A DNA stretch of 64,000 nucleotides from an uncultured Flavobacteriaceae bacterium (GCA_947494325.1 CANLUS010000005.1:248001-312000); one strand, 5' to 3'; shown: positions 46,487 through 56,531, counted from the stretch's first letter. Numbers and translations: made by a program. Notes: generated by a model not told the origin, from the sequence alone.

Positions 46487-47074
46487 ATGAAAAGCTTTGT
46501 TAAAATAATAACGGTACTTGCAGTAGTTATGGCGTTGTCATCTTGTCAAGATAATAGGTCAAGACAAGTACAATACATGGCCGATACAGATATGTATACC
46601 CCAGTGGGTTATGAAACGTATGGTGAGTCGAGCATAGGTGCCGATAGTGCATCTGTTAGACTGCCAGTATCAGGAACAATTGCTAGAGGAAATGTACCAT
46701 ATGACTATCCCGACACACCGGCCGCCTTATTAGTGGCTAAAGATTCGTTGTTTTCACCGATAAAAGTAATAGCTCCGAACGACTCTATTCGTAGAGTCTC
46801 TAAGACAAATTTAGAACAAGGTAAATATTTATATGGTATTTACTGTGTGGCTTGTCATGGTGCGAAAGGTGACGGACAAGGGCCGTTGGTGATGAATGAA
46901 AAATTTTTAGGAGTACCAAACTATAAAGACAGAGATATTACAGAAGGTAGTATTTATCATGTATTAATGTATGGTAAAGGAATTATGGGATCTCACTCAT
47001 CTCAATTAAGTGCAACAGAAAGATGGCAAGTAGTGCACCATGTTGAGAAATTAAGAACTGATTTATTAAAATAA
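46487..47074 (+). CDS. actE: Alternative complex III subunit ActE, monoheme cytochrome c lipoprotein
   Basis: The start at 46487 (195 residues) gives a lipoprotein signal (MKSFVKIITVLAVVMALSSC, C20); an in-frame start 30 bp earlier would overlap actD. After a flexible region, a single cytochrome c domain follows, with the heme site CVACHGAKGDGQGP (C120-H124) and a methionine-ligand candidate in GIMGSHSSQL. In ACIII, ActE is the lipid-anchored cytochrome that hands electrons to the oxidase encoded downstream. Confidence 0.95.
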   Translation: MKSFVKIITVLAVVMALSSCQDNRSRQVQYMADTDMYTPVGYETYGESSIGADSASVRLPVSGTIARGNVPYDYPDTPAALLVAKDSLFSPIKVIAPNDSIRRVSKTNLEQGKYLYGIYCVACHGAKGDGQGPLVMNEKFLGVPNYKDRDITEGSIYHVLMYGKGIMGSHSSQLSATERWQVVHHVEKLRTDLLK

Positions 47075-47098
47075 ACGTTTACACGGAATATTATAGAT

Positions 47099-48511
47099 AT
47101 GTACACATTTTCAAGTAGATTAAAAACCACAGCGATTGCATTCATGATTATTGGTGCACTTGGCATAGCATATGGTTTTATCACTGCACCGAGCACAATT
47201 GAGGAATTAAAAGAGCAGATGCTTCATGCTGAAGATGGTCATGGTGCGGCAACAGCAACTCATAGTACAGTTGCCGAGGGTCATGATACTGATGCCGGAC
47301 ATGCTAATAAAGAGCATACCAAAGAAGCGTTACATACCACAAATGGAGATGCACATGGCAGTGAAGAAGCGCATGGAGTTTCAGAGGCTGAGCATATGCA
47401 ACATTCGCTGGATCAGGCAAAAAATAGACCATGGGCAGCCATCTATATTGCGATGTTATTCTTCTTATTATTAAGTGTATGTGCTTTTGTATATTATTGC
47501 ATCCAAAGGGCTTCTACTGCAGGATGGTCTCCGGTATTATTCAGAGTGATGGAGGGTGTGTCTGCTTATATTGTACCTGGTTCAATTATCGTATTGGTAT
47601 TTTTAATTGCTTCTTCTGCAGGACATGCAAATCATATGTTTGCATGGATGTATACTAGTGTAGACCCAACAGCTGCTAATTATGATTATGCTATGGAAAC
47701 TAAAGGATGGTGGTTAAATATCCCATTCTGGTTGATTAGAGCTGTTATTTATGTCTTGATATGGATAGGCTTTCAACACTTTATTATTAAAAATTCAAGA
47801 TTACAAGATGAAGCAAGTGACTTAAAACCTTACAAAAGAAACTTTACGCTTTCAGTAGTGTTTTTAGTCGTGTTCTTAGTGACTGAGTTGTTTATGGCTT
47901 TTGACTGGTTAATGGCAATTGATCATCACTGGTTTAGTCAATTATATTCATTCTATGTATTTGCAAGTATGTTTGTTTCTGGTATTACAGTGATAACGTT
48001 TGTAACAATATACCTAAGAGCTAAAGGCTTTTTACCAAATGTGAACGATTATCATATTCACGATTTAGGAAAATATATGTTCGCTTTCAGTATTTTTTGG
48101 ACCTACCTTTTCTTTGCACAGTTTATGCTACAGTGGTATGCAAATATACCCGAAGAAACGGCTTATTTTTATCCAAGATTGATTGGTAACTATCAACCTT
48201 TATTTATTGGGATGATCGTAATGAACTTTGCGTTTCCAATATTAGTGTTAATGAATAGTGATTATAAAAAAGTGCCTTGGTTTGTGGTAATTGCTGGTTT
48301 GGTAATTCTTGCCGGACATTACTTAGACCTTTTCTTACTTGTATCTCCAGGTACGGTAGGTAACAACTGGCATTTTGGATTACCTGAGATCGGTGGTATT
48401 CTTTTCTTTGCAGGATTGTTTATTTATGTGGTGTTTAATGCATTAACAAAAGCACCATTGCATCCGAAAGGAAATCCGCTAATTAAAGAGAGTGAAATTT
48501 TTCATCATTAA
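47099..48511 (+). CDS. actF: Alternative complex III subunit ActF with histidine-rich loop
   Basis: This 470-residue polytopic subunit is related to the second NrfD-like membrane protein of ACIII (about ten helices; LVTELFMAFDWLMAIDHHWFSQLYSFYVFAS and QWYANIPEETAYFYPRL are characteristic). Between the first helix (about 10-30) and the second (about 112-133) is an unusual loop of some 80 residues with eleven histidines at 43, 48, 55, 62, 68, 73, 79, 86, 92, 99 and 102, alternating with Ala, Glu, Gly and Thr. Such a stretch could bind metal ions such as copper or zinc, perhaps for the adjacent oxidase, but this is speculation. Confidence 0.94.
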   Translation: MYTFSSRLKTTAIAFMIIGALGIAYGFITAPSTIEELKEQMLHAEDGHGAATATHSTVAEGHDTDAGHANKEHTKEALHTTNGDAHGSEEAHGVSEAEHMQHSLDQAKNRPWAAIYIAMLFFLLLSVCAFVYYCIQRASTAGWSPVLFRVMEGVSAYIVPGSIIVLVFLIASSAGHANHMFAWMYTSVDPTAANYDYAMETKGWWLNIPFWLIRAVIYVLIWIGFQHFIIKNSRLQDEASDLKPYKRNFTLSVVFLVVFLVTELFMAFDWLMAIDHHWFSQLYSFYVFASMFVSGITVITFVTIYLRAKGFLPNVNDYHIHDLGKYMFAFSIFWTYLFFAQFMLQWYANIPEETAYFYPRLIGNYQPLFIGMIVMNFAFPILVLMNSDYKKVPWFVVIAGLVILAGHYLDLFLLVSPGTVGNNWHFGLPEIGGILFFAGLFIYVVFNALTKAPLHPKGNPLIKESEIFHH

Positions 48512-48535
48512 AAGAAATTATATCAAGTATAACAA

Positions 48536-49576
48536 ATGAAGGCATTATTTTATATTATCATAGGTGTAGCTCTAATGGTTGTTTGTTGGCAATTAGTAAA
48601 ATTGTTAGGATTAACTAAAAAAGAGGATCAAACTGCAACGCCAAAAGAAAATGACGTTAACGGAAAGCTAATGCTTGTGTTAATGACATTTATATACGTG
48701 CTAATGGTATGGAGTTTGTGGGGCACAAGAGAAGTATTGTTACCACAATTAGGAGCGTCTGCTGAGGCGTATCATATTGATATATTATTTAAGTATTCAA
48801 TGGCGCTTATACTGTTTGTTCAATTTATTTTACAGGCTTTGATATTTTGGTTCACCTTTAAATATAGAGGAACCGAAGGTAGAAAAGCGTACTTTTTTGC
48901 CGATAGCCATAAACTAGAAATGTGGTGGACGATCACGCCGGCCGTAGTATTAGCCGGAATGATTATTTATGGACTCATGACATGGAACGCCGTAATGGAT
49001 GCCTCGGATGTTGAAGACCCATTAATTATCGAATTATATGCCCAGCAGTTCAATTGGAATGCACGCTATGCAGGTGAAGATAATACGCTAGGTAACGGTA
49101 ATGTACGTTTCATAAAAGGAGCGAACGTTATGGGGGTTGATATGACAGATAAGAATGCTGCAGATGATATTCCAGTAGTGGCTGACCCAGTATCTTTTGT
49201 GAAAGAATTGCACTTGCCAAAAGGTAGAACAGTTATTTTTAAATTACGTTCTCAAGACGTGTTGCACTCAGCGTATATGCCTCACTTTAGAGCACAAATG
49301 AATTGCGTACCGGGTATGGTGACACAGATTAAAATGACACCTACAGTTACCACAGCAGAAATGCGAGAAAATGCTGACACCAAGAAGAAATTTGAAAATA
49401 TCAATATCTTGAGAAAATCACAAGGGAAAGAGGAAGTAGAATTCGACTATGTACTTTTGTGTAATAAGATTTGTGGAGCTTCGCATTACAACATGCAATT
49501 AAAGATTGTTGTAGAGGAAGAAGCCGATTTTAACGCATGGTTGAAGAAGCAAAAAACGCTTGCTGAAAGTTTATAA
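48536..49576 (+). CDS. coxB: Cytochrome c oxidase subunit II
   Basis: This 346-residue subunit carries the binuclear CuA centre that accepts electrons for the oxidase. The CuA ligands are visible in the C-terminal cupredoxin domain: H244 in DVLHSAYMPHF, C309 and C313 in LCNKICGASHYNM, H317 and M320. Two of the N-terminal hydrophobic segments (about 80-107 and 130-150) are the canonical subunit II hairpin; additional helices at 3-20 and 45-62 precede them, as in Bacteroidota homologues. The acidic surface patch near CuA receives the cytochrome. Located between actF and coxA in the operon. Confidence 0.97.
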   Translation: MKALFYIIIGVALMVVCWQLVKLLGLTKKEDQTATPKENDVNGKLMLVLMTFIYVLMVWSLWGTREVLLPQLGASAEAYHIDILFKYSMALILFVQFILQALIFWFTFKYRGTEGRKAYFFADSHKLEMWWTITPAVVLAGMIIYGLMTWNAVMDASDVEDPLIIELYAQQFNWNARYAGEDNTLGNGNVRFIKGANVMGVDMTDKNAADDIPVVADPVSFVKELHLPKGRTVIFKLRSQDVLHSAYMPHFRAQMNCVPGMVTQIKMTPTVTTAEMRENADTKKKFENINILRKSQGKEEVEFDYVLLCNKICGASHYNMQLKIVVEEEADFNAWLKKQKTLAESL

Positions 49577-49606
49577 TAATTAAAAGAATAAAATAAAATA
49601 ATAGAT

Positions 49607-51376
49607 ATGTCAGATCATCATCATAAAGAAACCTTTGTAACAAAGTATATCTTTAGTCAAGATCACAAAATGATTGCCAAGCAGTATTTAATTACTGGGA
49701 TGATTATGGGAATTATTGGTATTTTCATGTCAATGCTATTTCGTTTACAATTAGCATATCCAGGAGAGTCATTTGGAATTATTGAAGCATTCCTTGGTGA
49801 AGGAGGCGAAGGAGGCGTAATTACTCCTGATATGTATTTAGCCTTGGTAACAATACATGGTACTATTATGGTATTCTTTGTATTAACTGCCGGTTTAAGT
49901 GGGACGTTTAGTAACTTATTAATTCCATTACAAATTGGAGCACGTGATATGGCATCAGGCTTTTTGAACATGCTGTCATATTGGATGTTCTTCCTATCTA
50001 GTTTGGTTATGGTATTGTCATTGTTTGTTACAACAGGACCAGCATCTGCTGGTTGGACAATCTACCCACCACTAAGTGCATTACCGCAAGCGATGCCAGG
50101 TTCTGGAGCAGGAATGACCTTGTGGTTAGTGTCGATGGCCATTTTTATTGCTTCATCATTGTTAGGTTCATTGAATTACATTGTAACTGTCTTGAATTTA
50201 CGTACAAAAGGAATGAAAATGACAAGATTGCCATTAACAATATGGGCATTTTTTATCACGGCGATTATCGGTGTAATTTCGTTTCCAGTTTTGTTATCTG
50301 CAGCTTTATTATTGATTTTTGATAGAAGTTTCGGAACATCTTTTTACTTATCAGATATTTTTATAGCTGGTGAGGTGTTACATTATAAAGGAGGGTCTCC
50401 AATTTTATTTGAACACTTATTCTGGTTCTTAGGACATCCAGAAGTATATATTATCTTATTACCAGCTTTAGGATTGACTTCTGAAGTAATAGCAACAAAT
50501 GCACGTAAACCTATTTTTGGATATCGTGCCATGATCGCATCGATTATTGCGATTGCATTCTTGTCAACAATTGTTTGGGGTCACCATATGTTTGTAACGG
50601 GTATGAATCCTTTCTTAGGATCAGTATTCACATTTACAACGTTGTTAATTGCGATTCCATCTGCGGTAAAAGCATTTAACTATATCACTACCCTCTGGAG
50701 AGGAAATCTGCAGCTTAATCCTGCCATGATGTTTTCTATTGGATTAGTATCCACATTTATTACGGGTGGTTTGACAGGTCTGATCTTAGGAGATAGTGCC
50801 TTAGATATCAACGTGCATGATACCATGTTTGTAGTGGCGCACTTCCATTTAGTAATGGGTGTATCTGCAATTTTCGGAATGTTTGCTGGAGTCTATCATT
50901 GGTTCCCGAAGATGTATGGTAGAATGATGAACAAAGATTTAGGATATCTGCATTTTTGGTTAACAGCAATTTCAGCATATGGAGTATTTTTCCCAATGCA
51001 TTTTACAGGATTAGCCGGATTACCTCGTAGATATTATAACAATACAGCGTTTCCAATGTTTGATGATTTACTAGCGATTAATGTAGTGATTACAATTTTC
51101 GCATTGATTGGTGGTTTTGCTCAATTGATATTTTTAGCGAATTTCTTTATAAGTATTAAGAAAGGCCCTAAAGCTCCGCAAAACCCATGGAAATCAAATA
51201 CCCTTGAATGGACAGCTCCAGTTGAGCATATGCATGGTAACTGGCCTGGAGAGATTCCTCACGTAGAACGTTGGCCTTATGATTATAGTAAGACCGATGA
51301 GAACGGAGAATTATGGGGTGGACAAGATTTTACACCGCAAAATGTTCCTATCCGAGAAGGAGAAGAAGTTTTTTAA
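49607..51376 (+). CDS. coxA: Cytochrome c oxidase subunit I
   Basis: The catalytic heme-copper oxidase subunit (589 residues, twelve helices) has all metal ligands: heme a H84 (TIHGTIMVFF) and H414, CuB H277 with the cross-linked Y281 (GHPEVYIILLP), H326 and H327 (WGHHMF), and heme a3 H412 (HDTMFVVAHFHLVMG). The Glu in GHPEVY is the non-proton-channel residue of this motif; the subtype looks like an A-family enzyme. Subunit III is not in the window. It ends the actABCDEF-coxBA operon, followed by a strong terminator. Confidence 0.98.
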   Translation: MSDHHHKETFVTKYIFSQDHKMIAKQYLITGMIMGIIGIFMSMLFRLQLAYPGESFGIIEAFLGEGGEGGVITPDMYLALVTIHGTIMVFFVLTAGLSGTFSNLLIPLQIGARDMASGFLNMLSYWMFFLSSLVMVLSLFVTTGPASAGWTIYPPLSALPQAMPGSGAGMTLWLVSMAIFIASSLLGSLNYIVTVLNLRTKGMKMTRLPLTIWAFFITAIIGVISFPVLLSAALLLIFDRSFGTSFYLSDIFIAGEVLHYKGGSPILFEHLFWFLGHPEVYIILLPALGLTSEVIATNARKPIFGYRAMIASIIAIAFLSTIVWGHHMFVTGMNPFLGSVFTFTTLLIAIPSAVKAFNYITTLWRGNLQLNPAMMFSIGLVSTFITGGLTGLILGDSALDINVHDTMFVVAHFHLVMGVSAIFGMFAGVYHWFPKMYGRMMNKDLGYLHFWLTAISAYGVFFPMHFTGLAGLPRRYYNNTAFPMFDDLLAINVVITIFALIGGFAQLIFLANFFISIKKGPKAPQNPWKSNTLEWTAPVEHMHGNWPGEIPHVERWPYDYSKTDENGELWGGQDFTPQNVPIREGEEVF

Positions 51377-51399
51377 ATGCATACTTAATAGACACAAAG

Positions 51400-51427
51400 C
51401 AGCCTCATTTTTTGAGGCTGTTTTTTG
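51400..51427 (+). terminator. Intrinsic terminator of the act-cox operon
   Basis: CAGCCTCA / TGAGGCTG with a 5-T loop, followed by six T. It lies 23 bp after the coxA stop. Confidence 0.92.
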
Positions 51428-51433
51428 TTTCAC

Positions 51434-51441
51434 TATATTTG
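51434..51441 (+). promoter_or_regulatory. Candidate -7 promoter box for the penicillin-acylase gene
   Basis: TATATTTG matches TAnnTTTG exactly, directly after the act-cox terminator and 21 bp before the ATG at 51463. It supports the chosen start over longer in-frame starts inside coxA. Confidence 0.55.
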
Positions 51442-51462
51442 AGAAAAAGTAACTCCTTTTCC

Positions 51463-53838
51463 ATGCGCGTTCTCAAAAAAATACTCCTTGCTATTTTAGC
51501 TGTTATCATTTTATTTTTAATTTTCGGATTCTTTTTTACTCGAAGTTTAAAACCAACCTATGACGGAGAATTACAACTAGCAAACCTACAAAATGAGGTG
51601 TCTATTTTTTATGACGATTATGGAGTACCGCATATTTATGCGCAAAATGAACTAGATGCAAGACGTGCTCTGGGTTATGCACATGCTCAAGATAGGCTTT
51701 GGCAAATGGAACTAATTCGTAGAATTGCCGCAGGAAGATTGTCAGAAGTGTTCGGTGAAAAATTGGTTAGAAATGATAAATTTTTCTCAAGTTTGGGCAT
51801 AGAAGAAGCCGCAGAAAAAACAATTGCAAATCTTGACACTAGTAGTGAAGCCTACCAATTGGCTATAGCATATCTCGATGGCGTCAACCAATATATCGAA
51901 AATGGCCCTACGCCCATAGAATTTTATTTGGTCGGTCTCGACAAAGAGCCATATACTTTAAAAGATATTTATAACGTGATTGGATATATGGGTTTCAGTT
52001 TTGCCATTGCTCATAAAACGGAACCTGTTCTGACTGAAATAAAAGAGAAATTAGGCGCTGAATATTTGAAAGAACTAGATGTGCCAATCGAAAATCAAAC
52101 ACTCATTAAAAACGAGAAAAATGCGATTCTAGAGAGTCGCCTTGCAGAGGCAGTTACCGAAGTATATGAAGCCCTACCTATTTCACCATTTATTGGAAGT
52201 AATAGTTGGGTATTGGGGCCTGAAAAAACGAAAAATGGAAAGGTAATTTTTGCGAATGACCCTCATATAGGTTTTTCACAACCCTCGGTATGGTATCAAT
52301 CTCATATTGTGACCCCAACATATGAAATGTATGGTTATAACTTGGCATTAACACCTTTTCCGCTTTTAGGACATAATAGGAGCTATGCTTATGGTTTAAC
52401 TATGTTCGCGAATGATGATGTTGATTTTTATTTTGAGGAAAATAACCCAGCAAATGATGACGAATATCTAACTCCGCAAGGTGCGCGACCTTATCAAGTA
52501 ATTAAAAAGAATATTAGAGTCAAAGATGGAGAATCTGTATCTTATGATTTAAGAGTAAGTCGACATGGACCAATTGTAAATGATATGATTGAACAGATTA
52601 ATGATGATAGACCAATCGCCATGGATTGGGTTTATACCAATTTTGAAAATAAAATGCTAGACGTTTCCTATCAAATGTCACATTCGAAAGATTTGAATGA
52701 ATTTAAGAAAGCAGCAAGAATGATTCATGCTCCAGGATTAAATGTGATGTATGGTGATGCCGAAAACAATATTGCTTGGTTTGCTTCTGCCAAATTACAC
52801 AAGTTTAAAAATGATGTGAACCCTAAGTTGATCTTAAAAGGGAATAGCAATGATGACGAAAAAGAATATTTAGATTTTGAAGAAAATCCACAGGCTATCA
52901 ATCCGTCATGGAAGTATGTGTATTCTGCGAATAACCAACCAGATTCGATTGCCGGAATTTTATACCCAGGTTATTACCAACCGAAAGATAGAGCAACCCG
53001 TATTGTAAATTTAATAGAGGCAAAAAATGACTTTACAAAGCAAGATGTAATGACAATGATCAATGATGTTACGAGTGCTACGACCCCTCATATTGTGAAA
53101 GACATGATTGCTGGAGTACAAGGTGTTGAATTTTCTGATAAAGAAGAAAATGTATTAAATCTTTTAAAAGAATGGGATGGTAATTATAACCTTGAAAGTG
53201 TGGCTCCAACAATTTACAATCGCATCATGTATGAATTTTTGGTCAATACGTATAAAGATGAACTCGGAGATACTTTTGACATTTTTCTAAATACATCGCA
53301 CCAAAAAAAGACAACGCCGGCACAGATTGCAAGAGATAGTTCCGTTTGGTGGGATGACGTTAGTACCGACGACATTAAAGAAACCAGAAGGCTTATTTTA
53401 AGTAAATCTATTCAGGGGGCAGTTGCCTTTTTAGAGAATCAACTAGGAGAAGATATCTCAAGTTGGACGTGGAAACGGGTGCATAGTATAGAACATAACC
53501 ACCCAATGGGTCAAGTAGCATCATTGCGGAAGTATTTTAATGTAGGACCTTATGAAGTAAATGGAGGAAAAGAAGTTATTAATAATTTAGCATTTAGCTT
53601 GAACAGTTCAGGTTATTATAAGGTGAGTTCAGGACCTTCTACACGACGTGTAATTGATTTTTCTAATGTTGAAGAAAGTATGAGTATTTTGCCTACCGGA
53701 CAATCCGGTAATCCTTTGAGTCCGCATTATAGCGATCAGGCGCAAAAATTTGTAGATGGAGAATTTATTCCCATGTTAATGAACAAACAGGCAATTGAAA
53801 AATCAACACGCAAGTTGGTCTTAAAACCCGAAAAGTAA
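51463..53838 (+). CDS. Penicillin acylase-family Ntn hydrolase
   Basis: I place the start at 51463 (791 residues) because the frame upstream runs back through the terminator into coxA. An N-terminal hydrophobic helix (6-27) is a signal anchor or signal peptide. Family features are DDYGVPHIYAQNELDARRALGYAHAQDRLWQMELIRR (the alpha-chain start), then the autocatalytic site in FIGSNSWVLGP, where cleavage before S246 makes the N-terminal nucleophile of the beta chain, followed by FANDPHIGFSQPSVWY. Such enzymes cleave amides, including beta-lactams and acyl-homoserine lactones; the natural substrate here is unknown. Heads a three-gene run of exported proteins. Confidence 0.93.
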   Translation: MRVLKKILLAILAVIILFLIFGFFFTRSLKPTYDGELQLANLQNEVSIFYDDYGVPHIYAQNELDARRALGYAHAQDRLWQMELIRRIAAGRLSEVFGEKLVRNDKFFSSLGIEEAAEKTIANLDTSSEAYQLAIAYLDGVNQYIENGPTPIEFYLVGLDKEPYTLKDIYNVIGYMGFSFAIAHKTEPVLTEIKEKLGAEYLKELDVPIENQTLIKNEKNAILESRLAEAVTEVYEALPISPFIGSNSWVLGPEKTKNGKVIFANDPHIGFSQPSVWYQSHIVTPTYEMYGYNLALTPFPLLGHNRSYAYGLTMFANDDVDFYFEENNPANDDEYLTPQGARPYQVIKKNIRVKDGESVSYDLRVSRHGPIVNDMIEQINDDRPIAMDWVYTNFENKMLDVSYQMSHSKDLNEFKKAARMIHAPGLNVMYGDAENNIAWFASAKLHKFKNDVNPKLILKGNSNDDEKEYLDFEENPQAINPSWKYVYSANNQPDSIAGILYPGYYQPKDRATRIVNLIEAKNDFTKQDVMTMINDVTSATTPHIVKDMIAGVQGVEFSDKEENVLNLLKEWDGNYNLESVAPTIYNRIMYEFLVNTYKDELGDTFDIFLNTSHQKKTTPAQIARDSSVWWDDVSTDDIKETRRLILSKSIQGAVAFLENQLGEDISSWTWKRVHSIEHNHPMGQVASLRKYFNVGPYEVNGGKEVINNLAFSLNSSGYYKVSSGPSTRRVIDFSNVEESMSILPTGQSGNPLSPHYSDQAQKFVDGEFIPMLMNKQAIEKSTRKLVLKPEK

Positions 53839-53859
53839 GGTTGTTAAATCGTAAGGAGC

Positions 53860-55311
53860 ATGAAAAAAGTTGTTAGTTTACTGATTTTGATTTTATTGGT
53901 TGCTTTTGGATGTGCAAAAGAAAACAAGGGCGAAATTATAGTTGACGAAATAGTAGAAGATGAAGAATTAAAGGAATTGACAATCTTCTTTGTAAATGAT
54001 CAACATGGACAACTGGATAATTTTTCAAAAATAAAACACATAATTGATCAAGAAAAGTTGAAAACTAATGTAATTACAGCCTGCAGTGGTGATATTTTTT
54101 CAGGCAATCCAGTGGTCGATAATTATCCTGAAAAAGGGTTTCCGATGATTGATATCATGAATCAAGTTGGATTTGATATTTCAGTCTTAGGAAATCATGA
54201 ATTTGATTATGGAGAATCATCATTAAAAGACAGAATGAATCAAGCCAATTTTCAATGGGTTTGTGCAAATGTTGATATGGGAAATTCTGATATCCCTAAA
54301 CCTAACCCTTTTGCATCCATTACCGTAGATGACGTAAAAGTTACTTTTCTAGGATTACTTGAAACCAACGGAAGCAACAATAGTATCATTCCCTCGACAC
54401 ATCCTGGCCGCATAAGAAATCTTACTTTTGAAAGACCCGAAAATGTTATAAGTGATTATGCTGATGTAAAAGATCAAGAAAATGCCGATTTATTTATTGC
54501 CTTGACGCATTTAGGGTACAACGCCGGAAACGCTTTAGGAGATGCTCAAATTGCAACTCAATTTCCTTTTTTTGACCTAATTATTGGTGGCCATTCTCAT
54601 CAAAGAATAGAGAGCAAGGTGAATGATGTTCCGATATTTCAATCTGGTTCGTATTTGAATTATTTAGGCAAAATTGAATTGACCGTGAAAGATAGAAAAA
54701 TAGCATCTCTAAACTACCAATCAATTAATTTAAATACCTATGCCGAAGAAGATGCACCTTTGAAAGAAGTAATTGAAGAGTATAATGATGTGCCTTCTTT
54801 AGATGAAATCATAGGAGCTTCTGCATTGTTTCATAGTCGACAAGAAGTAGGCTGTTTTTATACAGATGCGTTAAGAGCAATTATGAATGTAGATGTGACA
54901 ATTCAAAACAACGGTGGTATTCGTTCAGGTTTAAATCAAGGAGATATTTTACGAAGAGAAATTTTTGAAATTTCACCGTTTAACAATGCAACTGTAAAAT
55001 ATGAAATGTCGGTCGCTCAAATCAAGGAGTTCATAATTGGTTCTCGATCGGGTTTTCATTTTTCGGGAATTCAAGTTAATCAAGATGACAATGACATTAT
55101 CATCAAAGATTTAAATGGAAATATAATTTCGGATGCTACGATCTTAACTTTAGGTACAAACGATTATATTCCTGCGGTATTTGAAAGCTACTTTCCATCT
55201 AATGGTGCTACACAATCATTAACGGCAGCCGAGACATTGATGTCTTATTTGGAAACCGTACAAAGTCATGTAGAATATCCTGGCTGTAATCATTATTTTA
55301 GGTATCAATAA
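53860..55311 (+). CDS. 5'-nucleotidase/UshA-type metallophosphoesterase lipoprotein
   Basis: This 483-residue lipoprotein (lipobox ending in C18) has a calcineurin-like dimetal phosphoesterase domain: FFVNDQHGQLDNF (D47, H49), CSGDIFSGNP (D78), GNHEFDYG (N112, H113), LTHLGYN and GGHSHQRIE. A C-terminal 5'-nucleotidase substrate domain contains NNGGIRSGLNQGDI and EISPFNNATVKYEMS. It probably releases phosphate and nucleosides from extracellular nucleotides at the cell surface or in the periplasm. It lies 21 bp after the acylase gene and 46 bp before the VCBS protein. Confidence 0.93.
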   Translation: MKKVVSLLILILLVAFGCAKENKGEIIVDEIVEDEELKELTIFFVNDQHGQLDNFSKIKHIIDQEKLKTNVITACSGDIFSGNPVVDNYPEKGFPMIDIMNQVGFDISVLGNHEFDYGESSLKDRMNQANFQWVCANVDMGNSDIPKPNPFASITVDDVKVTFLGLLETNGSNNSIIPSTHPGRIRNLTFERPENVISDYADVKDQENADLFIALTHLGYNAGNALGDAQIATQFPFFDLIIGGHSHQRIESKVNDVPIFQSGSYLNYLGKIELTVKDRKIASLNYQSINLNTYAEEDAPLKEVIEEYNDVPSLDEIIGASALFHSRQEVGCFYTDALRAIMNVDVTIQNNGGIRSGLNQGDILRREIFEISPFNNATVKYEMSVAQIKEFIIGSRSGFHFSGIQVNQDDNDIIIKDLNGNIISDATILTLGTNDYIPAVFESYFPSNGATQSLTAAETLMSYLETVQSHVEYPGCNHYFRYQ

Positions 55312-55357
55312 AAGATTGATAAAGAAATCAAACATCATCACCAATACAATAATTTGA

Positions 55358-56464
55358 ATGAAAAAAATAGTAACCTTAAGTATTGTAATCCTCTGTTCGC
55401 AACTTATCTTTTCTCAAGAAGTGTCTTTTTTTAACGCTGATGGTGCATTCTCCATCGGAACACAATCCAATCGAACGGCGTCAATAACACTGTTTGATAT
55501 TGATCAAGATGGAGACTTAGATGCACTTGTGGCTAATGGCCGACATTGGGCACAACAAAATTATATTTATTATAACGGAGGGAAAGGAGGATTTAAAATG
55601 GCACAGCCAATAGGTCAATTTATGGATGCTTCATATGCTATAAAGAGTGCCGACTTTAACAATGATGGTTTCATGGATATAGCTGTTGCCAATGATAATG
55701 TTGATAATATGCTCTATTTCGGCAAAGCCGATCAAACCTATTCGAAGGGTATCTCATTCGGCTCGAAGTCGCCGTCTAGAAATTTAGAAATAGCTGATGT
55801 AGATAATGATGGAGATGTCGATTTAATTCTTTCTAATCGCAGAGCGAAAAACGAAATATGTTTGAACAATGGGCAAGGAAATTTTGATAAAATTATTGCT
55901 TTTGGCGATGCTACTAACCAGACAATTCAAACTAAAATAGTAGATATTAATAAAGATGGGCATTTAGATTTAGTAACGGCAGAAAGACGTAGTAAAAACA
56001 ATATTTATCTAAATGATGGGAAACTGAGTTTTTCGAGAGTTCTTTCATTTGGTGAAGAAACTGATGAAACGCGATCTGTAGATGTTGGCGATTTTGACAG
56101 AGATGGATATTTAGATATTGTCGCTGGTAATTTAAAGTCAAAAAACAGTATTTATTTCGGAAATAAGGATTTTACATTTAAGCGCATTTTTGATTTTAAA
56201 AATGTTCATATGACCGCCTCCATCAGAATTGCTGACTTAAATCAAGATGGATATTTAGATATTGTTGAAGGCAATAGAGGTGAACGAAATTATGTTTACA
56301 TGGGTAATAAAGAAGTAACATTTACAGTCATCGGATTAAGAGAAGACTTGAAAGAGGATACTTATAATATTGAGCTTGGAGATTTGAATGCAGATGGCCT
56401 TCCAGATATAGTTGAGTCGAATTCTGGAAATTGGAATTTATACTATAGAACTCGAAAGCAATAG
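55358..56464 (+). CDS. Exported seven-repeat VCBS/FG-GAP beta-propeller protein
   Basis: This 368-residue protein has a signal peptide (MKKIVTLSIVILCSQLIFSQ). Seven calcium-binding DxDxDGxxDI loops are spaced about 49 residues apart (near 47, 99, 147, 196, 245, 293 and 342, such as DIDQDGDLDALVAN and DFDRDGYLDIVAGN), so the whole mature chain is one seven-bladed integrin-alpha-like propeller. There is no C-terminal sorting domain. Such propellers bind proteins or glycans; the partner is unknown, but the co-directional acylase and nucleotidase suggest a surface role. The last gene of its run; no convincing terminator follows. Confidence 0.9.
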   Translation: MKKIVTLSIVILCSQLIFSQEVSFFNADGAFSIGTQSNRTASITLFDIDQDGDLDALVANGRHWAQQNYIYYNGGKGGFKMAQPIGQFMDASYAIKSADFNNDGFMDIAVANDNVDNMLYFGKADQTYSKGISFGSKSPSRNLEIADVDNDGDVDLILSNRRAKNEICLNNGQGNFDKIIAFGDATNQTIQTKIVDINKDGHLDLVTAERRSKNNIYLNDGKLSFSRVLSFGEETDETRSVDVGDFDRDGYLDIVAGNLKSKNSIYFGNKDFTFKRIFDFKNVHMTASIRIADLNQDGYLDIVEGNRGERNYVYMGNKEVTFTVIGLREDLKEDTYNIELGDLNADGLPDIVESNSGNWNLYYRTRKQ

Positions 56465-56531
56465 TTAATTTCGAGAATAAAATCTCATTGCAAAGTGTTG
56501 AAGACGCTAGTTAGATTGTTGGAAATCTCAA

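Noticed and set aside
51313-51462. Longer N-terminus for the penicillin-acylase gene starting inside coxA
   Set aside because: It would cross the act-cox terminator and the -7 box, and the extra 50 residues are unlike any signal peptide; the ATG at 51463 starts directly with one.
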